Origin: Methylovulum miyakonense HT12
GTDB taxonomy: Bacteria; Pseudomonadota; Gammaproteobacteria; Methylococcales; Methylomonadaceae
Direction: 5' to 3'
Assembly: GCF_000384075.1 (NCBI RefSeq)
Contig: NZ_KB913025.1
Span: 4,025,820 to 4,089,819, forward strand
DNA length: 64,000 nt
The position numbers were made by a program, and so were the translations under genes. Position 1 is the stretch's first letter. Each line of letters begins with the position of its first letter. Shown one piece after another: positions 17,863 through 28,583 of the stretch. The notes beneath the pieces were generated by a model. The model was not told the DNA's origin and did no database searches. It saw only the letters and a program-made list of their open reading frames with translations.

Positions 17863-18909
17863 TTAATATTCGATTATCATCGGTAGATGGTCGCTTACTT
17901 TGTTGTAATTGTTCAAAACCGCCACCAGATTGTTGGGATACAGCGCCACCGGATTAAGCGGTTGGGAAACATTCCTGGCATTGCCTATGAGATCAAGCAC
18001 ATACTCGGAAATGCCCCCAGGAGCGACACTAAAGTTATACAACAAATTGTCATACGCCTCTGAAAGGTAATTGCTAGGCTGGGGATTGACATTGGCAACC
18101 CTTGTCCTGACGCTGCTAAGTGTGCCATTGGGAATAAGCGAATTGTAGTTCCATGCCAGTAACTGGTTAAAACCGGTAACGGCCACCCCAAAGCCGTTGG
18201 TGTAACTAGAACCCGGGTTACAGTTAAAATCCCCCATAATAAAATAATCCGTCGGGCTTACAGCCGCAGTGGGGTCCAGCTCACCCACAATGCCCAACTT
18301 TCTAACATAATCTATTGGCGGCCTATACCTTACATTGGCACCACCTTTTACTGGCGGCGCATGGATCCCGACAATTTTCGTGGTGGTCGTGCCTTCCACT
18401 AATGACGCCATAAATGGTGTCCGCGGGTTGATGTAGGCATTATTGTTATCACGAAGGGAGATTGTGGCGGGGTTGGCATTAAAAACCAAGTTGTTGAAGA
18501 TTACGCCTACCGTTTCATGGTTACCGGTTATCTTTGGGGTGGCGAAAGAATACTGGTAGTTGTTGTTGATATTTCGGGTTACAGCCACTTGGTTCATAGC
18601 ATTGGTGATTGCCGTGATTGTCGGGAGGCAAGTCCCGCTGACCGCCTGATTTTTATTATGCCCGCCCGTTTTCAACTCAATGATTACGAAAATATCCGCC
18701 GGATTGTTCGATAGGCCCGCCAACCCCCATAAGTTGCTCCATGCCGCATCGCCCATCACTAATTTCATCATATAATCCAACACATTATTGCCTAGGCCAT
18801 AGGGGGTGAATGTGTTGGTAAAAGCATTGCCTAATTTGGTTTGGCCGATGTTTTTTAAGTTCCAGCAAACTATTTTCATACTCTTAATTGTCGTTAAGTT
18901 GAAATTCAT
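17863..18909 (-). CDS. Endonuclease/exonuclease/phosphatase (EEP) family protein
   Basis: About 348 aa with the hallmark EEP motifs in order: KIVCWNLKNIG (first strand with Asn), DIFVIIELK (catalytic Glu), VGIHAPP, YFIMGDFNCNP (Asp/Asn pair) and the C-terminal SDHLPMIIEY (Asp-His pair). The family hydrolyses phosphodiesters in DNA, RNA, lipids or nucleotides using a divalent metal, and all key residues look intact. The frame extends upstream to a TTG at 18939; ATGs at 18909 and 18879 (MKIVCW) are better, and the latter would start exactly at the domain edge. It is the first gene of the long operon, so it may be the effector or a processing enzyme of the system. Substrate cannot be told. Confidence 0.85.
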   Translation of the reverse strand: MNFNLTTIKSMKIVCWNLKNIGQTKLGNAFTNTFTPYGLGNNVLDYMMKLVMGDAAWSNLWGLAGLSNNPADIFVIIELKTGGHNKNQAVSGTCLPTITAITNAMNQVAVTRNINNNYQYSFATPKITGNHETVGVIFNNLVFNANPATISLRDNNNAYINPRTPFMASLVEGTTTTKIVGIHAPPVKGGANVRYRPPIDYVRKLGIVGELDPTAAVSPTDYFIMGDFNCNPGSSYTNGFGVAVTGFNQLLAWNYNSLIPNGTLSSVRTRVANVNPQPSNYLSEAYDNLLYNFSVAPGGISEYVLDLIGNARNVSQPLNPVALYPNNLVAVLNNYNKVSDHLPMIIEY

Positions 18910-18939
18910 AATTTCTGATATAGAAACTTGCGGGCGCAA

Positions 18940-19737
18940 TTTAACAAAGCATCGGCATTAAAAAAAATGACTATTACCTAAAAAAAAGTGAAAAATCCAC
19001 ACTGACTGCTTTGGGTAACCCCAATCAACTGATTATTAATAATTTAGTTCTTTTATTTTTTCTTTCGTTTTTATATAAAAATGGAAAAAAAACCGAAATA
19101 TGGATAGCTGTTCACAAAATAACCGGTAGTTCCTGACCGCCTTGCTAGGGAATCATGATCCGTTTCCCCAAGATACCCTAAGCACGCAAAGGAATTTGTA
19201 CGGTTCTTGAAACGAATTTTTTGGGAAAACCGCCTTCTTGTAGACCGGGTTTCGATGACCCTTACCCGAATAACTCGCACAACCGGGGGTGTTCGGCAAG
19301 CATCATCAAAATTGGCTTAGAACGTGTTTTAAAAGCGTCGTGGGCGGTTCCGCACGGAGCGCAAAAACCGGAGTGTACTGGGACATACATGCGGAAAGCG
19401 GGCACTGCGCAACGCCGCAATCAGACCGCGTAGCAACTTTTAAAACACCTTCTTAAACCAGGGCGTTACTGCTAGCCCAAAGGATGGAAACGTATGGGAA
19501 AACCTGTGCCATCCAATCAACAATTGCGTTGGCGGGTGGCTAGTTTTGACAATGAAGGGATTTTGACCCGCAGTTTGCTTCTAGCGGGACGGCGGGCAAC
19601 AAAAACCGAATCCAATGGAAATAGCCCGGACACCAGAACTGTTGGGGCAGTTCGGGCAGGTTGCCAAAACCATGGGCTTATGGAAGGGCGGTTGGCTTGG
19701 TAATCATACAGGGGAAATAGTGGCACGACGCCAACGA
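18940..19737. other. Intergenic region without recognisable gene
   Basis: About 800 bases between the start of the large minus-strand operon and the MITE-like element. The part next to the operon (18960-19080) is AT-rich with T-runs and probably holds its promoter, but I cannot fix -35/-10 boxes. Short open frames here (for example 19221-19433 and 19494-19703) lack ribosome sites and any familiar sequence; I do not call them genes. Confidence 0.5.
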
Positions 19738-19905
19738 GACTGTGAAAGAATTATTTTATGTCCACGAAAAACACGAAAAAACACGAAAGTGTAAAACCAG
19801 ATCAAATATAACTTATTGAAAGTTATTATTTAATTGTTTCGTGTTTTTCGTGTTTTTTGTGGACAATCATTAATTCCTAGAGCATTTTGCAATACTTTCA
19901 CAGTC
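19738..19905. mobile_element. MITE-like element related to the IS at 56923-58694
   Basis: The left end GACTGTGAAAGAATT (19738-19752) and the reverse complement of the right end, GACTGTGAAAGTATT (19891-19905), match at 14 of 15 positions. They also match the terminal repeats of the IS1182-type element at 56923-58694 (GGCTGTGAAAGTATT on the left, GACTGTGAAAGTATC on the right). The sequence CCAACG occurs on both sides (19731-19736 and 19907-19912) and may be a target duplication. The ~168-bp interior has no coding capacity and holds a long hairpin. It is probably a non-autonomous derivative mobilised by that transposase. Confidence 0.65.
19759..19865. repeat. Long inverted repeat built of CACGAAAA units
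   Basis: The left arm TGTCCACGAAAAACACG... (19759-19788) is mirrored by the right arm ...CGTGTTTTTTGTGGACA (19837-19865) with only small length differences in the A/T runs. The loop is about 48 bases and AT-rich. It lies inside the MITE-like element and would form a stable hairpin in single-stranded DNA or RNA. Confidence 0.75.
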
Positions 19906-19982
19906 TCCAACGCTTATTGGCGAAGATCAAGGCCTGCCAATTTGTTAATTGGCAACCGGGTTTCAAATAGGAGGATTGCCGC

Positions 19983-22900
19983 TTATGGGCCAAGCGTAGA
20001 AGAAACCCATGCTTCCAGGCTATGCAGCGTGTCCAAAGCCTGCTCGTAATCAAAATTTTCAATTTGCTTTTGGAGGGTGGCCGCCTGCTCCCCTAAGGCT
20101 GAATGTAACAATGGTGCGGCCATGCGCATCACCGCACTGGCATCAACATCACTAACCGCCAATAAGGCTTCAAGCTTATCCAGCGCCATACGCACATCAT
20201 CCCAATTGACCGCCATAGGCACGCTCCCGGCGGCAATAGGTAGGGCCCTGATACCATCCAAGAATTGCTCTTGTTCCACCTCGAGCGAGGCAAGGCAATG
20301 ATCGGTTTCATCACGGCCGAGGCTTTCGCGGACGGCTTGTTCCAACTGGGCGGCGGCATGCTGCACCCGATGTGCGCCCAGCGTCGCTGCCGCCCCTTTA
20401 ACCGTGTGCGCCAGCAAATTTGCCTGCTGCATATCGCCTGCATCCAAACTTTGGCGCAACCGCTTAACGTCATCGGCATGATGCCCTAAATACATCTGCA
20501 ATAAGGCGATATATTTTTCCTCGTTCCAGCGCATCAGCTGCAACCCTGACTCAATATCCAGCCCAGGGATAGCGCTTAGCAAGCGGCGCAAATGGGTATC
20601 CGCCACGGTAATGCCCTTATTTACTTGGGGACGCACCAACGCCAAATAGGGCAACCATTTCAGCAAGGCCGCAAACAAGGCTTCAGGGTTAACTGGCTTG
20701 GCGATGTGGTCATTCATGCCGGCATCCAGACAACGTTGCCGGTCTTCACTGAACACATTGGCGGTCATCGCCAAGATAGGCACTGATTCACGTCCTGGTA
20801 TCCCCCGGATAAGACGGGTGGCCTCCAGGCCATCCATAAGCGGCATCTGCACGTCCATCAAAATTAGGTCGTAAGCGGTCTGCCTGGCCTTTTCCACCGC
20901 TACGGCCCCGTTTTCAGCCAGGTCGGCCACAAAACCGGCTTCCTGCAACAAGGCCAAGGCCACTTCCTGGTTAATCGGGTTATCTTCACACAGCAATAGC
21001 CGCGTGCCAGCATAATCCTGAATCAAGACCGCTTCGGCATCCGATACGGCCTGTACCGACGCGGGCCCGACGGGCGGGCATATGATGCGGGTGATCGTGT
21101 CATACAGGATAGACGGCGTGACCGGCTTGACCAGAATGGCATGGAATCCGGCGTTCCTGGCAATTTCCACCAGGGAAGGTTCGTCATAAGCGGTCACCAG
21201 CAGCCGTTTGGGCTGACGGGATAGGGGCATATCGTGGATTTGCCGCGCCGTCTCAATACCATCCATGCCTGGCATGCGCCAATCCAGCACCACCAAATCG
21301 AACGGTTCGCCTGCGCCATCCGCATCCTTAATAGCCGCCAATGCCTCAACACCCGAATCGGCGGTAGTGACCCGTAGCTGTAAAGCTTCGAACATATACG
21401 CCAAAATCATGCGTGCATCGGGACTATCGTCAGCCACCAATACCCGTTGGTTTTCCAAGTGCAATGACGGTTTCCGGACGACTGTCTGTAGGGATTTCCT
21501 GAACCGCGCAGTCAACCAGAAGGTGCTGCCGCATTGTGGCTGGCTACTCACGCCAACCTCCCCGCCCATCAGTTTGGCCAGGCTTTTGGTGATGCTCAAA
21601 CCCAAACCCGTACCGCCATAACGGCGGGTTGTCGAGCTATCCGCCTGCTCAAAAGTCCCAAACAAGCGGGGGACAGCTTCAGGGTCTATGCCGATACCCG
21701 TATCCTGGACTTCAAAACGTATCAGCACTTCATGGGGGCTTTCTTCAAGGACACGGGTGCGTAAAATAATGCTGCCATGCCGGGTAAATTTCACGGCATT
21801 GCTGAGATAATTCAGCAATGCCTGGGTCAGGCGGGTCTGGTCGCCATTTAATTGGGCTACCGGCATCGGCCCGGTGTCCACGACCAACTCCAAGCCCTTC
21901 CCTTTTATCTTCTCCATGACCAAACCGGCAACATTCTGGAGGATGGTTTCCAGATCAAAATTGATGGCTTCCAAGGTCAGTTTGCCAGATTCAATTTTGG
22001 CTATGTCGAGGATGTCGTTGATGATCGCCAACAAGTGTTGTGCGGAATCGGTTATCTTTTGCAGTTTATCCTGTTGCCCGGCATCGTGGGCGCCACGTTG
22101 GAGCAAATGGGCCAGACCGACTATGGCGTTCATCGGCGTCCTGATTTCATGGCTCATATTCGCCAGAAACGCGCTCTTGGCCTGATTGGCCTGCTCGGCC
22201 TCCTGTTTGGCCCATTCCAGTTGCCGTGTCCGCTGTTCGACCAACTCCTCCAGGTGTTCACGGTAACTGTCAAGTTCCTCGCTTAAGCGTTTTTTCTCGG
22301 TAATGTCTTCCTTGATCGCCAGATAATGGCTGATGCTGCCGTCCGGTTGGTGTATCGGGGCAATACGGGCAAACTCAAAATAGATTTCGCCATTTTTACG
22401 TTTATTGCACAGTTCTCCGCTCCATAGCTCCCCCCGCTTTAAAGTCGCCCACAACTCGTCGTAGGTTTCCTTCGATGTTAAGCCGGATTGCAGGATACGC
22501 GGATTTTGGTAGGCCGCTTCGGCTAAGGAATACCCGGTCACCTTCGTAAATGCCTGGTTGACATATTCAATTTGGGCGTCGAGGTTGGTGATCACAATGC
22601 TTTCCGGGCTTTGCTCCACGGCCTGGGACAATTTGCGCAACTGTGCTTCATTGCGTTTCCGTTCGGTAATGTCACGGGCGGCGGCGAACACGCCGGCCAC
22701 GTTGTTTTCGGCATCCCGGTAAACGCTGGCGTTATACAGCACGTCAGTGATTTGCCCCGAGACATGCCGGATGGCCAAGGGATAATCCGTCACAAAGCCT
22801 TGCCCTAACACTTGGCTAAAGCCTACATGCGCTTGTTCGGGTTCCGTGAAATAAACGGAAAAGTCACTGCCTATCAATTGGTCGCGGGACAATCCCGTCA

Positions 22901-23774
22901 CCTGCTCGGTCGCCTTATTGACATCGGTGACTTTACCCGCCTCATTGATGGTGGCCAAAGGATCCAGGCTGGCTTCGATCAGGCTGCGGGCATACAACGA
23001 GGCCGCACGTAACTGCTGCACGGCCTGTTCGCGCCCGGCCTCGTTCTGTTCCAGCGTGGCGACCATGTGATTGAAATGCTCCGCCAGGCGGCCAATTTCA
23101 TCGTTGTACTTGAATGCCAGCCGGAACTCGCGCCGCCCTTCCGCCACCCGTGTCACCCCCTCCAATAGCCGATTTAAACCGCGGGTCATCGCGGTTACGA
23201 CAACATCAACCGTGGCTAAGATCAGGATAATGGCCAACAGCATAAACAAGACCACTTCATAGATCATCTGATGGATGACAGTGATCAAATGACCACGGCC
23301 CATGCTAATCCGTGCCCAACCCAACAGACGTTTTCCGGTCATGACCGGAGCCGCCACATCGACGGCTAACTTATTTTCGGTCAGGACGACAGATTGCAAC
23401 GCTACCGTCTGCAAACTCCGGCTAACCGCATCCTGAAGGTATTGGCCGATATGCTCAGGTTGGCTGTGCGCCAAGACCCTGCCGTCAGGCGCAACCAGCA
23501 TCGCATAGTTAATGCCCGCCCCATGCGCTACGGACTGGATGATTTCCTGAAGCCCGACGACATCATTGGCCATCATCCACGGGCCACTACTGACCGCCAT
23601 GGTCTCCGCCAGCGTCATGGCGGCTTCACGGTTTTGCTGGTACAAAAAAGCTTGTTGCCTGACGGTCAGGCCAACCAGTATTGGCAAAACCAGCAAAAGC
23701 ATTGCCGAGGCAATGATACTGATCAACTGGTACCGGATAGACATGTTACGGAAACGCCGAAAACAGCCAAACAT
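19983..23774 (-). CDS. Membrane hybrid sensor histidine kinase with two receivers and HPt
   Basis: 1263 aa. Order: membrane segment (about 14-35), periplasmic sensing region (about 36-165), second membrane segment (about 170-196), HAMP (to about 245), two PAS domains (about 262-380 and 385-505, the second ending in ITEKKRL), coiled coil, HisKA with phospho-acceptor in [14 protein letters not shown], HATPase ([18 protein letters not shown]), receiver 1 ([24 protein letters not shown]), receiver 2 ([26 protein letters not shown]) and HPt ([13 protein letters not shown]). It is a complete multistep phosphorelay. It starts 5 bp after the PhnD-like lipoprotein gene, which probably supplies its periplasmic ligand signal, and follows an HD-GYP regulator. 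No DNA-binding output is present. Confidence 0.95.
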   Translation of the reverse strand: MFGCFRRFRNMSIRYQLISIIASAMLLLVLPILVGLTVRQQAFLYQQNREAAMTLAETMAVSSGPWMMANDVVGLQEIIQSVAHGAGINYAMLVAPDGRVLAHSQPEHIGQYLQDAVSRSLQTVALQSVVLTENKLAVDVAAPVMTGKRLLGWARISMGRGHLITVIHQMIYEVVLFMLLAIILILATVDVVVTAMTRGLNRLLEGVTRVAEGRREFRLAFKYNDEIGRLAEHFNHMVATLEQNEAGREQAVQQLRAASLYARSLIEASLDPLATINEAGKVTDVNKATEQVTGLSRDQLIGSDFSVYFTEPEQAHVGFSQVLGQGFVTDYPLAIRHVSGQITDVLYNASVYRDAENNVAGVFAAARDITERKRNEAQLRKLSQAVEQSPESIVITNLDAQIEYVNQAFTKVTGYSLAEAAYQNPRILQSGLTSKETYDELWATLKRGELWSGELCNKRKNGEIYFEFARIAPIHQPDGSISHYLAIKEDITEKKRLSEELDSYREHLEELVEQRTRQLEWAKQEAEQANQAKSAFLANMSHEIRTPMNAIVGLAHLLQRGAHDAGQQDKLQKITDSAQHLLAIINDILDIAKIESGKLTLEAINFDLETILQNVAGLVMEKIKGKGLELVVDTGPMPVAQLNGDQTRLTQALLNYLSNAVKFTRHGSIILRTRVLEESPHEVLIRFEVQDTGIGIDPEAVPRLFGTFEQADSSTTRRYGGTGLGLSITKSLAKLMGGEVGVSSQPQCGSTFWLTARFRKSLQTVVRKPSLHLENQRVLVADDSPDARMILAYMFEALQLRVTTADSGVEALAAIKDADGAGEPFDLVVLDWRMPGMDGIETARQIHDMPLSRQPKRLLVTAYDEPSLVEIARNAGFHAILVKPVTPSILYDTITRIICPPVGPASVQAVSDAEAVLIQDYAGTRLLLCEDNPINQEVALALLQEAGFVADLAENGAVAVEKARQTAYDLILMDVQMPLMDGLEATRLIRGIPGRESVPILAMTANVFSEDRQRCLDAGMNDHIAKPVNPEALFAALLKWLPYLALVRPQVNKGITVADTHLRRLLSAIPGLDIESGLQLMRWNEEKYIALLQMYLGHHADDVKRLRQSLDAGDMQQANLLAHTVKGAAATLGAHRVQHAAAQLEQAVRESLGRDETDHCLASLEVEQEQFLDGIRALPIAAGSVPMAVNWDDVRMALDKLEALLAVSDVDASAVMRMAAPLLHSALGEQAATLQKQIENFDYEQALDTLHSLEAWVSSTLGP

Positions 23775-23779
23775 GCTTG

Positions 23780-24721
23780 CTACTCCTGTAAATGGCGCAC
23801 GGTCTTATCAAAATGCGCAACAAACAAACGCACCGGATCATAGGTTTTTGTGGTTGCCTCCTCAAAACGTGACAATGGGATACGGGCCAATATTTCCCTA
23901 CCTTCCTTGCTGTTTTGCAGGTCAAATAAAACATCGGCGGCTTGTTTGAGCACTATCGGCGGGAAATCATCGCGTGCAATCAGGCCATTATTGGGAAGCG
24001 ATGGGGTCAGCCACTGTACGGTCAATTGTGCGGCTTGTTCGGGTTGGTCTTGCTGGAAGGCCTGCCAAGGTGGCGGCCAAGTGGCGCCGGCGGCGGTATT
24101 GCCGAGGTAGACGTTCATGATCGATGATTCCTGGGAGCCGACATAGCGGGGCTCGTACGCCGTTATCGGCACACCATGATCATGGAGATATTGTTGTGGC
24201 AGCATCGTGGCCGCCAGTGCGGTGTCTGCCGGAAAGCTCACCGCTTTGCCTTTCAGGTCAGTCACATCATGTATGCCGCTGTCTTTGCGCACCAGCAAGA
24301 TGCCGCGAAAATTCCCGTCATCGGCCATTTTCCCAAACACACGGTAGCCATGTCCTAGCGCGTTAATGGTTTGGTAAGGATTAGGCAAGGCCAGATCGAA
24401 ATGGCGGGCATAGAGTTTGTTCTCGTATTCCCCGTAATTGCGCGACGCTTCCAAGGTAAAATGCGCGTTTTGGACCAACGCGTTAAGCCGGTCAACCAAG
24501 GGGCCGTAGACTTCAAACAAGCGCACCGGATTATGTAAGGGATGGATACCCACCAGATAATTGGGTTTGGATGCCGCCTGCATTGGCCGGTCCCCGTACT
24601 GTGGCTGATAGCTTTCTTCATCCGATGGGCTACAGCCACCTGTCAACAGGAAACAGGCCAGCAATACCCCATGCCCGATCAGGCGTAGGGCGAGTCGGAC
24701 CAGTCCCGGATGCTTATCCAT
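23780..24721 (-). CDS. PhnD-like periplasmic substrate-binding lipoprotein
   Basis: About 313 aa from the ATG at 24721, which overlaps the stop of the HD-GYP gene by 8 bases. The frame is open further upstream, but this start gives a proper signal: charged [13 protein letters not shown], hydrophobic core, then LTGGC with Cys30 as likely lipid attachment. The body has the phosphate/phosphonate-binding-protein pattern: [52 protein letters not shown], and a C-terminal [13 protein letters not shown]. No ABC permease or ATPase gene is near, so it probably serves as a ligand sensor for the hybrid kinase immediately downstream rather than for transport. Ligand unknown. Confidence 0.85.
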   Translation of the reverse strand: MDKHPGLVRLALRLIGHGVLLACFLLTGGCSPSDEESYQPQYGDRPMQAASKPNYLVGIHPLHNPVRLFEVYGPLVDRLNALVQNAHFTLEASRNYGEYENKLYARHFDLALPNPYQTINALGHGYRVFGKMADDGNFRGILLVRKDSGIHDVTDLKGKAVSFPADTALAATMLPQQYLHDHGVPITAYEPRYVGSQESSIMNVYLGNTAAGATWPPPWQAFQQDQPEQAAQLTVQWLTPSLPNNGLIARDDFPPIVLKQAADVLFDLQNSKEGREILARIPLSRFEEATTKTYDPVRLFVAHFDKTVRHLQE

Positions 24722-25886
24722 TAACGGTATCGTCCTTATAACGCTGGGCAATTTCGATAAACTCCGGGTAACGGGCAATAAACGCGTCGACCACATCGGG
24801 GTCAAAATGCCTGCCCCGCCCGGCAATGATGATGTCGCGTGCCTCGGCAAAAGGCATTGCCGGTTTGTAGACGCGCACGGAGACCAAAGCATCAAAAACA
24901 TCGGCCAACGCCATCAGGCGGGCGGAGATCGGGATGGCCTCGCCTGCCAAGTGTTCGGGGTAGCCAGAGCCATCCCATTTTTCATGATGGCAATTGGCGA
25001 TTTCCTGGGCCACATAAAGGAAATTCAGGGCGGGCAGGCAAGCGCTATCCTGTAGCAACCCATGATGTTTAAGGGCCCGTTGGATCGCTGTTCCGATAGC
25101 TTCGCCGCCCAGCCGGGCATGGGTCTTCATGATCTCAAACTCTTCCGGGGTGTGCTTGCCCGGTTTGAGCAGGATATGGTCAGGGATGCCGATCTTACCG
25201 AGATCATGCAAAGGCGCGGCATTGACAATCATCGCCAAACGGGCGTCTGTCAGTTCCTGCGCATAGCGCCCGTGGCTTTGCTGCAATTGCTTGCCTAAGA
25301 TATTGACATAGGTTTGGGTACGCAAGATATGGTTGCCGGTATCGCTGTCGCGCGTTTCCGCCAGCCCTGCCAACGCACATAAACTGGCATCCTGGATCAG
25401 CAAATTATCATGCATCCGCCGGGTGATTTCGGCTTCCAGAAAAGCGTTCTGGTCAGCCAGCCAGTCGCGGGCGTGTTTGAGCTCCAGCCGGGTACGCACC
25501 CGTGCCAGCAACACAATGGGCTTGATAGGTTTGGTGATATAGTCCACCGCACCCAGTTCAAACCCCCGTTCCTCATCTTGTTCCGCGCCCAAAGCCGTGA
25601 CGAAAATGACCGGGACACTGGCGGTGGCCGGATTTTCTTTCAGCCGCTCGAGCACCTTATAACCGTCCATATCCGGCATCATGACATCTAGCAGGATCAG
25701 GTCCGGACGGGGGGCGGTAGCGGCCACCCGAAGTGCGGCCGCCCCGGAATTGGCGGCCCTGACCCGGTAAAACGGGCGCAACAATTCACTAATGACAGTC
25801 AGGTTTTCAGGTTGGTCATCAACAATCAGAATAGTGCTGTCGGCAAAAAGCGTTTGCCCTTCAGGGGGCGGACTGTTAAATGCCAT
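24714..25886 (-). CDS. Response regulator with HD-GYP c-di-GMP phosphodiesterase domain
   Basis: About 390 aa. The start ATG at 25886 has a good AGGAGC ribosome site, and I prefer it to the longer frame from 25970. The receiver (about 17-135) has ILIVDDQPENL, phospho-Asp in LILLDVMMPDMDG and the late Lys in VDYITKPIKP. The HD-GYP domain (about 200-385) has APLHDLGKIGIPD, the metal-binding His pairs and DGSGYPEHLAGEAIP, all intact, so it should hydrolyse cyclic di-GMP. It is first in an operon with the PhnD-like lipoprotein and the hybrid kinase, which likely phosphorylates it. Confidence 0.93.
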   Translation of the reverse strand: MAFNSPPPEGQTLFADSTILIVDDQPENLTVISELLRPFYRVRAANSGAAALRVAATAPRPDLILLDVMMPDMDGYKVLERLKENPATASVPVIFVTALGAEQDEERGFELGAVDYITKPIKPIVLLARVRTRLELKHARDWLADQNAFLEAEITRRMHDNLLIQDASLCALAGLAETRDSDTGNHILRTQTYVNILGKQLQQSHGRYAQELTDARLAMIVNAAPLHDLGKIGIPDHILLKPGKHTPEEFEIMKTHARLGGEAIGTAIQRALKHHGLLQDSACLPALNFLYVAQEIANCHHEKWDGSGYPEHLAGEAIPISARLMALADVFDALVSVRVYKPAMPFAEARDIIIAGRGRHFDPDVVDAFIARYPEFIEIAQRYKDDTVNG

Positions 25887-25989
25887 GGCTAAGCTCCTAT
25901 TGTATAAATCATTTATTGTTTTAATTGGCTGAAGCCTAAATATATTCCACCGGGGCAGCAAGGCGGCCATGGCTTAACCCAAGCTGCGC

Positions 25990-28248
25990 TCAATGCAACT
26001 GGCGGCCTTCATGCAACAATGCGGTGAACTCGTCCACGGGCACGGGCTTACTGAACAGATAGCCCTGGATTTCATCGCAACCATGCCGCACCAAAAAAGC
26101 CAGCTGGTCTTGGGTCTCCACGCCTTCGGCAATCACCCGCAAACGCAAACTATGCCCCAACGTGATGATGGCAATGGCGATGGCCGCGTCATCGGTGTTA
26201 ATGGTCACGTCGTTAACAAAAGACCGGTCGATCTTTAACACGCTAATGGGAAGTTTTTTCAGGCGGCTAAGCGATGAATAGCCAGTGCCGAAATCATCAA
26301 TGGATATACCGATGTCCAGCGTATACAGCTCGTCCAGGGCGGCAATGACTTCATCTATCTTGTCCATCATGGCGCTCTCGGTGATTTCCAGTTCCAGCAT
26401 ACCGGGCGGTATGCCGCTTGCCGCCAAGATCTGCCGCACAGCCACGGCAAAATCTTTTTTCCGGAACTGGAAAGCGGAAACATTGACCGCCAGACGCAAG
26501 CCATCAAAGCCCATATCGGCCCATCGTTTGCCCTGCGAACAGGCCGTCAGCAACACCCATTCGCCAATGTCCCCGATCAGCCCGGCATCTTCGGCAATAG
26601 GGATAAACTCAGCCGGCGAGATGGGCCCCAGTTCCGGGTTATGCCAACGCAACAACGCCTCCATGCCAATGATGCGGCCGCTTTCCACCTCCACCTGTGG
26701 TTGGTAATGCAATTCCAGTTCATCCCGCCCGATAGCATGGCGCAACGCGTTTTCTATCCGGGTATACTGGCGGATCCGTTCATTCATCGTTTCGGTGAAA
26801 AATTGGTAGCTGTTACGGCCGCCCTGCTTGACATGGAACATCGCGGTGTCGGCAAAGCGTAGCAGGTCTTCCACATTGACGGCGTCATCGGGAAAGAGGC
26901 TGATACCGATGCTGGCGCTCATGAATATTTCGTAATTCTCTATGTGGCACGACGGCGCGAGGGTCGCCAATATCTTTTGGGCCACCGTCGCCGCATCCTG
27001 GATATCGCTGACATCGGGCAGCATGAGGAGGAATTCGTCACCGGAGAGCCGCGCCAAACTATCGCCTGCACGGGTGCAGCCCGACAAACGTCCGGCCACT
27101 ATTTTTAATAACCGGTCCCCGACCGAATGGCCAAAAGAATCGTTGGTTTGCTTGAAATTGTCGAGGTCGATGAAGAGCACGGCGACCCGGCCGCCCTGAC
27201 GTTGGGCATGGGCCAACGCCAGGGTCAGCCGGTCACTAGCCAGCAGCCGGTTAGGCAGTCCGGTGAGCGCGTCATGGTGGGCCAAATGGTCGAGGCTGGT
27301 CTGCACCTTGAGGATCTCTTCCATCTCGCGGGCGTTGTCCAGCACCAGCGAGAGCGAATTGGCGAAACTCATCGCCAGCAACTCGTCCTCCGCCGTAAAC
27401 GCTTCGCCGTTCCACTTGTCACACAGGTAAATGCGCCCATACACATGGGTGGCATGCGAGATGGGTACGGCGAGCAGTGATTTCATCAGCGGGTGATGGG
27501 GCGGGAAGCCGGCAGATTGTGGATGCGCCGCCATATCCTCCAAACGGATTGCGGTATCCTCCCGGATCACCACACCTAACAGCCCGCTCCCGCTCGGTTT
27601 GTCGCCGATCAGTACGGCTTCCTCGGCGCTGATGCCGACGGTGACAAAATCCGCCAGCCCCCCTTCTTTATCGAGAAGGCCGATAGCCCCGTAACGTGCC
27701 TCCAGCAATTTAGCCAGCGCCTCAATGGCAATCTGTAACAAATCCTTTTCCAAGGAGGTGTGCGCCAGGACGGTGAGCAAAGCCCGCGAAGCTTCGTGCA
27801 ATTCGGTGAGACGGGTTGACCAACGCTCGAGTTTACGGCGTTCATCCTCGACCAAACGGAAATAATATCGGGTTTGCCGCAGCAATTCGCGTTCCTGTTT
27901 GAGCAAGCCACGCAGCAGGCTGCTTTGGGTTACGGCACCCACAAAACGGCCTGCTTCGTCGACCACCGGCAAGCCTTCCAACTGGCTTTTCTTGATCAGC
28001 CCCAGGCAAGTCGAAATGGACGTCTTCGGGCTAATATGGAACAACGGGCGATGCTCGACCAAATCGGCGAATATCCAGTGGGGATGGGCGGCGATGTCGC
28101 GCTCGCTGGCCAGGCCACAAAAAGTCCCCTCCAGCGAATCCGCAAAGACCGCAAACAACGTGCCCTCCGCCTCATGCGTGTGGCGTTCTTCTTCCAGCAC
28201 CTTCTTTACGCGTGGCCACAGGCAATCGGCGGCAGTCAGACGCTTCAT
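25990..28248 (-). CDS. CBS-GAF-GGDEF-EAL protein
   Basis: 752 aa, soluble. The N-terminal part (about 1-110) contains a CBS-like segment (LPVVDEAGRFVGAVTQSSLL). A GAF-like domain follows (about 165-310), then GGDEF (about 335-500) with the active-site signature as SGDEF, then EAL (about 510-745) with MEALLRWHNP, ITESAMMD and DDFGTGYSSL. One change (S for the first G) makes cyclase activity uncertain, whereas the phosphodiesterase residues look complete. Its ATG overlaps the stop of the small upstream gene 28245-28583 by 4 bases, so the two are coupled. A gap of ~100 bp separates it from the HD-GYP operon. Confidence 0.92.
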   Translation of the reverse strand: MKRLTAADCLWPRVKKVLEEERHTHEAEGTLFAVFADSLEGTFCGLASERDIAAHPHWIFADLVEHRPLFHISPKTSISTCLGLIKKSQLEGLPVVDEAGRFVGAVTQSSLLRGLLKQERELLRQTRYYFRLVEDERRKLERWSTRLTELHEASRALLTVLAHTSLEKDLLQIAIEALAKLLEARYGAIGLLDKEGGLADFVTVGISAEEAVLIGDKPSGSGLLGVVIREDTAIRLEDMAAHPQSAGFPPHHPLMKSLLAVPISHATHVYGRIYLCDKWNGEAFTAEDELLAMSFANSLSLVLDNAREMEEILKVQTSLDHLAHHDALTGLPNRLLASDRLTLALAHAQRQGGRVAVLFIDLDNFKQTNDSFGHSVGDRLLKIVAGRLSGCTRAGDSLARLSGDEFLLMLPDVSDIQDAATVAQKILATLAPSCHIENYEIFMSASIGISLFPDDAVNVEDLLRFADTAMFHVKQGGRNSYQFFTETMNERIRQYTRIENALRHAIGRDELELHYQPQVEVESGRIIGMEALLRWHNPELGPISPAEFIPIAEDAGLIGDIGEWVLLTACSQGKRWADMGFDGLRLAVNVSAFQFRKKDFAVAVRQILAASGIPPGMLELEITESAMMDKIDEVIAALDELYTLDIGISIDDFGTGYSSLSRLKKLPISVLKIDRSFVNDVTINTDDAAIAIAIITLGHSLRLRVIAEGVETQDQLAFLVRHGCDEIQGYLFSKPVPVDEFTALLHEGRQLH

Positions 28249-28583
28249 AACGTTGGGACGATCATGGTTACCTCGATATCGAGGTCGACCTGCAACACTT
28301 CTTCCGACCCCATCATCGGTTTGATGTGCTCCAGCACGAAGGCGACCACCTGCTCCTGCGGCATGCGCCTCAACAGGTTTTCACGGATCAGGATATCGCC
28401 GATGACCTCATCATCGAGTTCGATATGGGTAAAAGGCGTTTTAACCAACAACGACAGGGCCCGCCGTACCGCGTGGCAACCAATGGAAGCCTCACGCCCC
28501 AGCACCAGGGCATCGCGGAACGGGGGGATCTGGTATTCGGTGATACGCGCCACCAACCCGTTTTTTGTCTGCAACTCACTCAT
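28245..28583 (-). CDS. Uncharacterised 112-aa protein coupled to a GGDEF-EAL protein
   Basis: 112 aa beginning MSELQTKNGLVARITEYQIP, with a middle FTHIELDDEVIGDILIREN and a C-terminal strand VDLDIEVTMIVPTL. No signal peptide or membrane segment. Its stop overlaps the next gene's ATG (ATGA). It is probably a sensory or regulatory partner of the c-di-GMP enzyme downstream. I do not recognise the family. Confidence 0.8.
   Translation of the reverse strand: MSELQTKNGLVARITEYQIPPFRDALVLGREASIGCHAVRRALSLLVKTPFTHIELDDEVIGDILIRENLLRRMPQEQVVAFVLEHIKPMMGSEEVLQVDLDIEVTMIVPTL

Noticed and set aside
19221..19703. Two ~70-codon plus-strand frames upstream of the MITE
   Set aside because: No ribosome site, unusual composition, not supported by neighbours.
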